From: Lachnospiraceae bacterium UBA3711
GTDB taxonomy: Bacteria; Bacillota; Clostridia; Lachnospirales; Lachnospiraceae
Reading direction: 5' to 3'
Assembly: GCA_002371345.1 (NCBI GenBank)
Contig: DFHY01000111.1
Coordinates: 1-6,842 of the forward strand
DNA length: 6,842 bases
Below the pieces are notes generated by a model. It had not been told where the DNA came from and searched no databases. It saw only the letters and a list, made by a program, of their open reading frames with translations. This document shows positions 5,024 to 6,842 of the stretch, one piece after another. The position numbers and the translations under genes are program-made. Within the stretch, counting starts at the first letter, position 1; each line of letters opens with the position of its first letter.

Positions 5024-6842
5024 ATGGCACATTTCAATACACAGTACTATAAGGGAAATGATCAGTACTCGGACGGGGACATCGAGGATAAGATCCTTCA
5101 GATTGTCCGTGAGTCAGAGAGCCTTGAAGAGTCAGGGGAGAGATCATTTCCCGTTTTATATCATCTGTCACATGTCCGTGAGAATATTCTCTCATGGTAC
5201 AGCTTCCGTGAGGGAGCTTCCGTCCTTGAGATAGGCCCCGGCCCGGGGGCTATTACGGGACTTCTGTGCCGAAGATGCAGGAAGGTGACGAGTGTCGAGC
5301 TGTCGCACCGCCGCGCCATGATTAATTATGAGAGACATAAGGAATTTGACAATCTCACGATCATGGTCGGAAATCTGAACGACATGCAGTTTTCGGAGGC
5401 GTTTGATTACGTTATACTGAACGGCGTATTTGAGTACGCCGGTTCATTTACGCAGGGGAATGATCCGTACGGGACATTTCTCAAGCGGTGTGCCGGATAT
5501 CTGAAGGATGACGGCATCCTCCTTATCGCGATCGAAAACCGGCTGGGGCTCAAGTACTTCGCGGGAGCTCCCGAAGATCACACCGAGAACTATATGGAGG
5601 GACTGAAGGACTATCCGGATAATTCTTCGGTCCATACGTTCTCAAAACATGAGTGGGAGAACCTGCTTGACAGATGCGGACTTCCGTTTAGAAGATTCTA
5701 CTATCCTTATCCGGATTACAAGTTTCCAAATGAAATATTCACCGGGGAATCACTCAGCGCTGACGGATTCTCAAGAAATGCCTGGAACTTCAACCCAAGA
5801 CGTCTCGAACTGTTTGATGAGCAGCAGATGGGGAGCGCTCTGTGCGGGGAAGGGGTGATGGAGTGTTTCATGAATTCTTTCCTGATCGAGACAGGATCCG
5901 AAGAGGCCGGCCGGGGGGTATCTTCCACGAGAGTAATCTACGCGAAGCTCAGCACCGACCGCGCGCCGCAGTTCCGGATCCAGACTGTGATAAGCGAGGA
6001 CGGCAAAGGCCGGAGAAGCGTGGTGAAGAGTCCGGTGTGTCCTGAGGCTGAAGGTCATCTGCGCAGAATGAATGAGAGGGAGCTTGAGCCTGCGGGGCAG
6101 GGAGCGGCCCCGGGCCCGGAGGCATCTCTTCTTCAGGGGCGGCTTCTAGATGATGGTTCCGTTGTCTATCCTTATCTTGAGGCAATGAGCCTTGAGAAGC
6201 TTATAGAGCCTGATGAGGATTCTATCCGCATGGCATGCGCGAAGCTGTACGGCCTGATCATGAGCGGCAGCCTGTCCGGGGAAGAGTATACGGAAGAGTT
6301 TACAAGGCTTTTCGGAAGCGTCCGCCCTGATCATCCTGCAGGGCGCGGATATGAGATGGTACATCCGGCGAATATAGATCTCATCTTCGGCAATATCTTT
6401 CCGTCTGACGGCCACGCGGACATCATAGACGGTGAATGGATCACCGATGCGCCTGTGCCGGCGCTGTTTCTTCTCTGGAGGGCAGTCAATGAGCTGTACA
6501 GTTCCAGAAGATCCCTCGAGATGGTTCTGCCGCAGGAGAAGCTTCTTAAGGAGTATGGAATAGGGGCCGGGGATCGCCAGCTGTTCTGGAAATGGGCTGA
6601 GCATTTTGAAAAAAAATATGTGAAGGCGAACTCCCTTTCGGCATATGCGCTGCCTGCCAGGAGGGTCAGCCTTGCCGATCTTCAGTGGTCGGGCGAGGAC
6701 GTGAGACTGACGGCTTCGCTGTATACGGACCGCGGAAACGGCTTCAGGGAGGAAGATTCAATTCATGTCGATCTGATTCTCAGGGACGGAAGATATGACG
6801 TCAGCTTTGAGATCGAGAATCCGGATGAGGTCAGAGCGCTTC
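5024..6842 (+). CDS. SAM methyltransferase fused to a protein-kinase-like domain (5' part; runs off the window)
   Basis: The frame is open for 606 codons and continues past the edge. Residues 1-295 form a class I methyltransferase: SAM-binding VLEIGPGPG (67-75), the acidic Glu92 after strand 2, and FDYVILNGVFEYA (127-139) in the motif IV region. An ENRLGLKYFAGAPEDHT segment (171-187) follows. From about 300 to 545 the pattern is that of a kinase-like fold: VVK with Lys335 in the position of the ATP-binding lysine, the YPYLEAMSLEKLI hinge-like stretch (382-394), NIDLIFGN (450-457) matching the HxDxxxxN catalytic loop with Asp452 and Asn457 kept and His replaced by Asn, and IIDGEW (467-472) in the place of the metal-binding Asp. 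Residues 546-606 begin a beta-rich region of unknown role. Inferred role: cytoplasmic modification, possibly capping, of the glycan exported by the neighbouring ABC transporter. The methyltransferase call is firm; kinase activity is not shown. Confidence 0.85.
   Translation, partial: MAHFNTQYYKGNDQYSDGDIEDKILQIVRESESLEESGERSFPVLYHLSHVRENILSWYSFREGASVLEIGPGPGAITGLLCRRCRKVTSVELSHRRAMINYERHKEFDNLTIMVGNLNDMQFSEAFDYVILNGVFEYAGSFTQGNDPYGTFLKRCAGYLKDDGILLIAIENRLGLKYFAGAPEDHTENYMEGLKDYPDNSSVHTFSKHEWENLLDRCGLPFRRFYYPYPDYKFPNEIFTGESLSADGFSRNAWNFNPRRLELFDEQQMGSALCGEGVMECFMNSFLIETGSEEAGRGVSSTRVIYAKLSTDRAPQFRIQTVISEDGKGRRSVVKSPVCPEAEGHLRRMNERELEPAGQGAAPGPEASLLQGRLLDDGSVVYPYLEAMSLEKLIEPDEDSIRMACAKLYGLIMSGSLSGEEYTEEFTRLFGSVRPDHPAGRGYEMVHPANIDLIFGNIFPSDGHADIIDGEWITDAPVPALFLLWRAVNELYSSRRSLEMVLPQEKLLKEYGIGAGDRQLFWKWAEHFEKKYVKANSLSAYALPARRVSLADLQWSGEDVRLTASLYTDRGNGFREEDSIHVDLILRDGRYDVSFEIENPDEVRAL

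Overview
All genes lie on the + strand and are packed end to end, with about half G+C content, frequent AGG/AGA arginine codons and TGA/TAA stops. The gene families (a YbbR/CdaR-type protein, an HPr-like protein with the Gram-positive regulatory serine, and a surface-glycan locus) suggest a Bacillota genome, most likely class Clostridia and plausibly Lachnospiraceae. That placement rests on protein family resemblance only; there is no rRNA or other direct taxonomic marker here.

Layout: (1) 1-162, the C-terminal end of a YbbR-domain protein; (2) 159-491, a small HPr-like protein whose active-site histidine is replaced by phenylalanine while the regulatory serine-46 position is kept; (3) 464-2797, a 777-residue fusion of a membrane polyprenyl-phosphate sugar-1-phosphate transferase with a soluble GT2 glycosyltransferase; (4) 2828-3619, a Wzm/TagG-type ABC-2 permease; (5) 3704-5020, its Wzt-type ATPase with an added C-terminal sugar-binding-like domain; (6) 5024 to the window end, a class I SAM methyltransferase fused to a protein-kinase-like domain and the start of a further beta-rich region, cut off by the window edge.

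Read together, genes 3-6 look like the core of an ABC-transporter-dependent surface polysaccharide system. The fusion enzyme would load the first sugar on the lipid carrier and perhaps add a second. The last protein would modify the growing chain, and the ABC transporter would carry the finished lipid-linked glycan across the membrane. The pairing of a methyltransferase-kinase protein with a Wzt that carries an extra C-terminal domain resembles the WbdD/Wzt chain-termination and recognition system of E. coli O8/O9a. Here it would occur in a probable Gram-positive.

The two upstream genes overlap each other and the fusion gene (by 4 and 28 bases). A c-di-AMP-associated protein family and a histidine-less HPr homologue therefore appear to be translationally linked to the start of glycan synthesis. 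No intergenic gap exceeds 84 bases, and I saw no promoter, intrinsic terminator, RNA gene, mobile element or CRISPR array.
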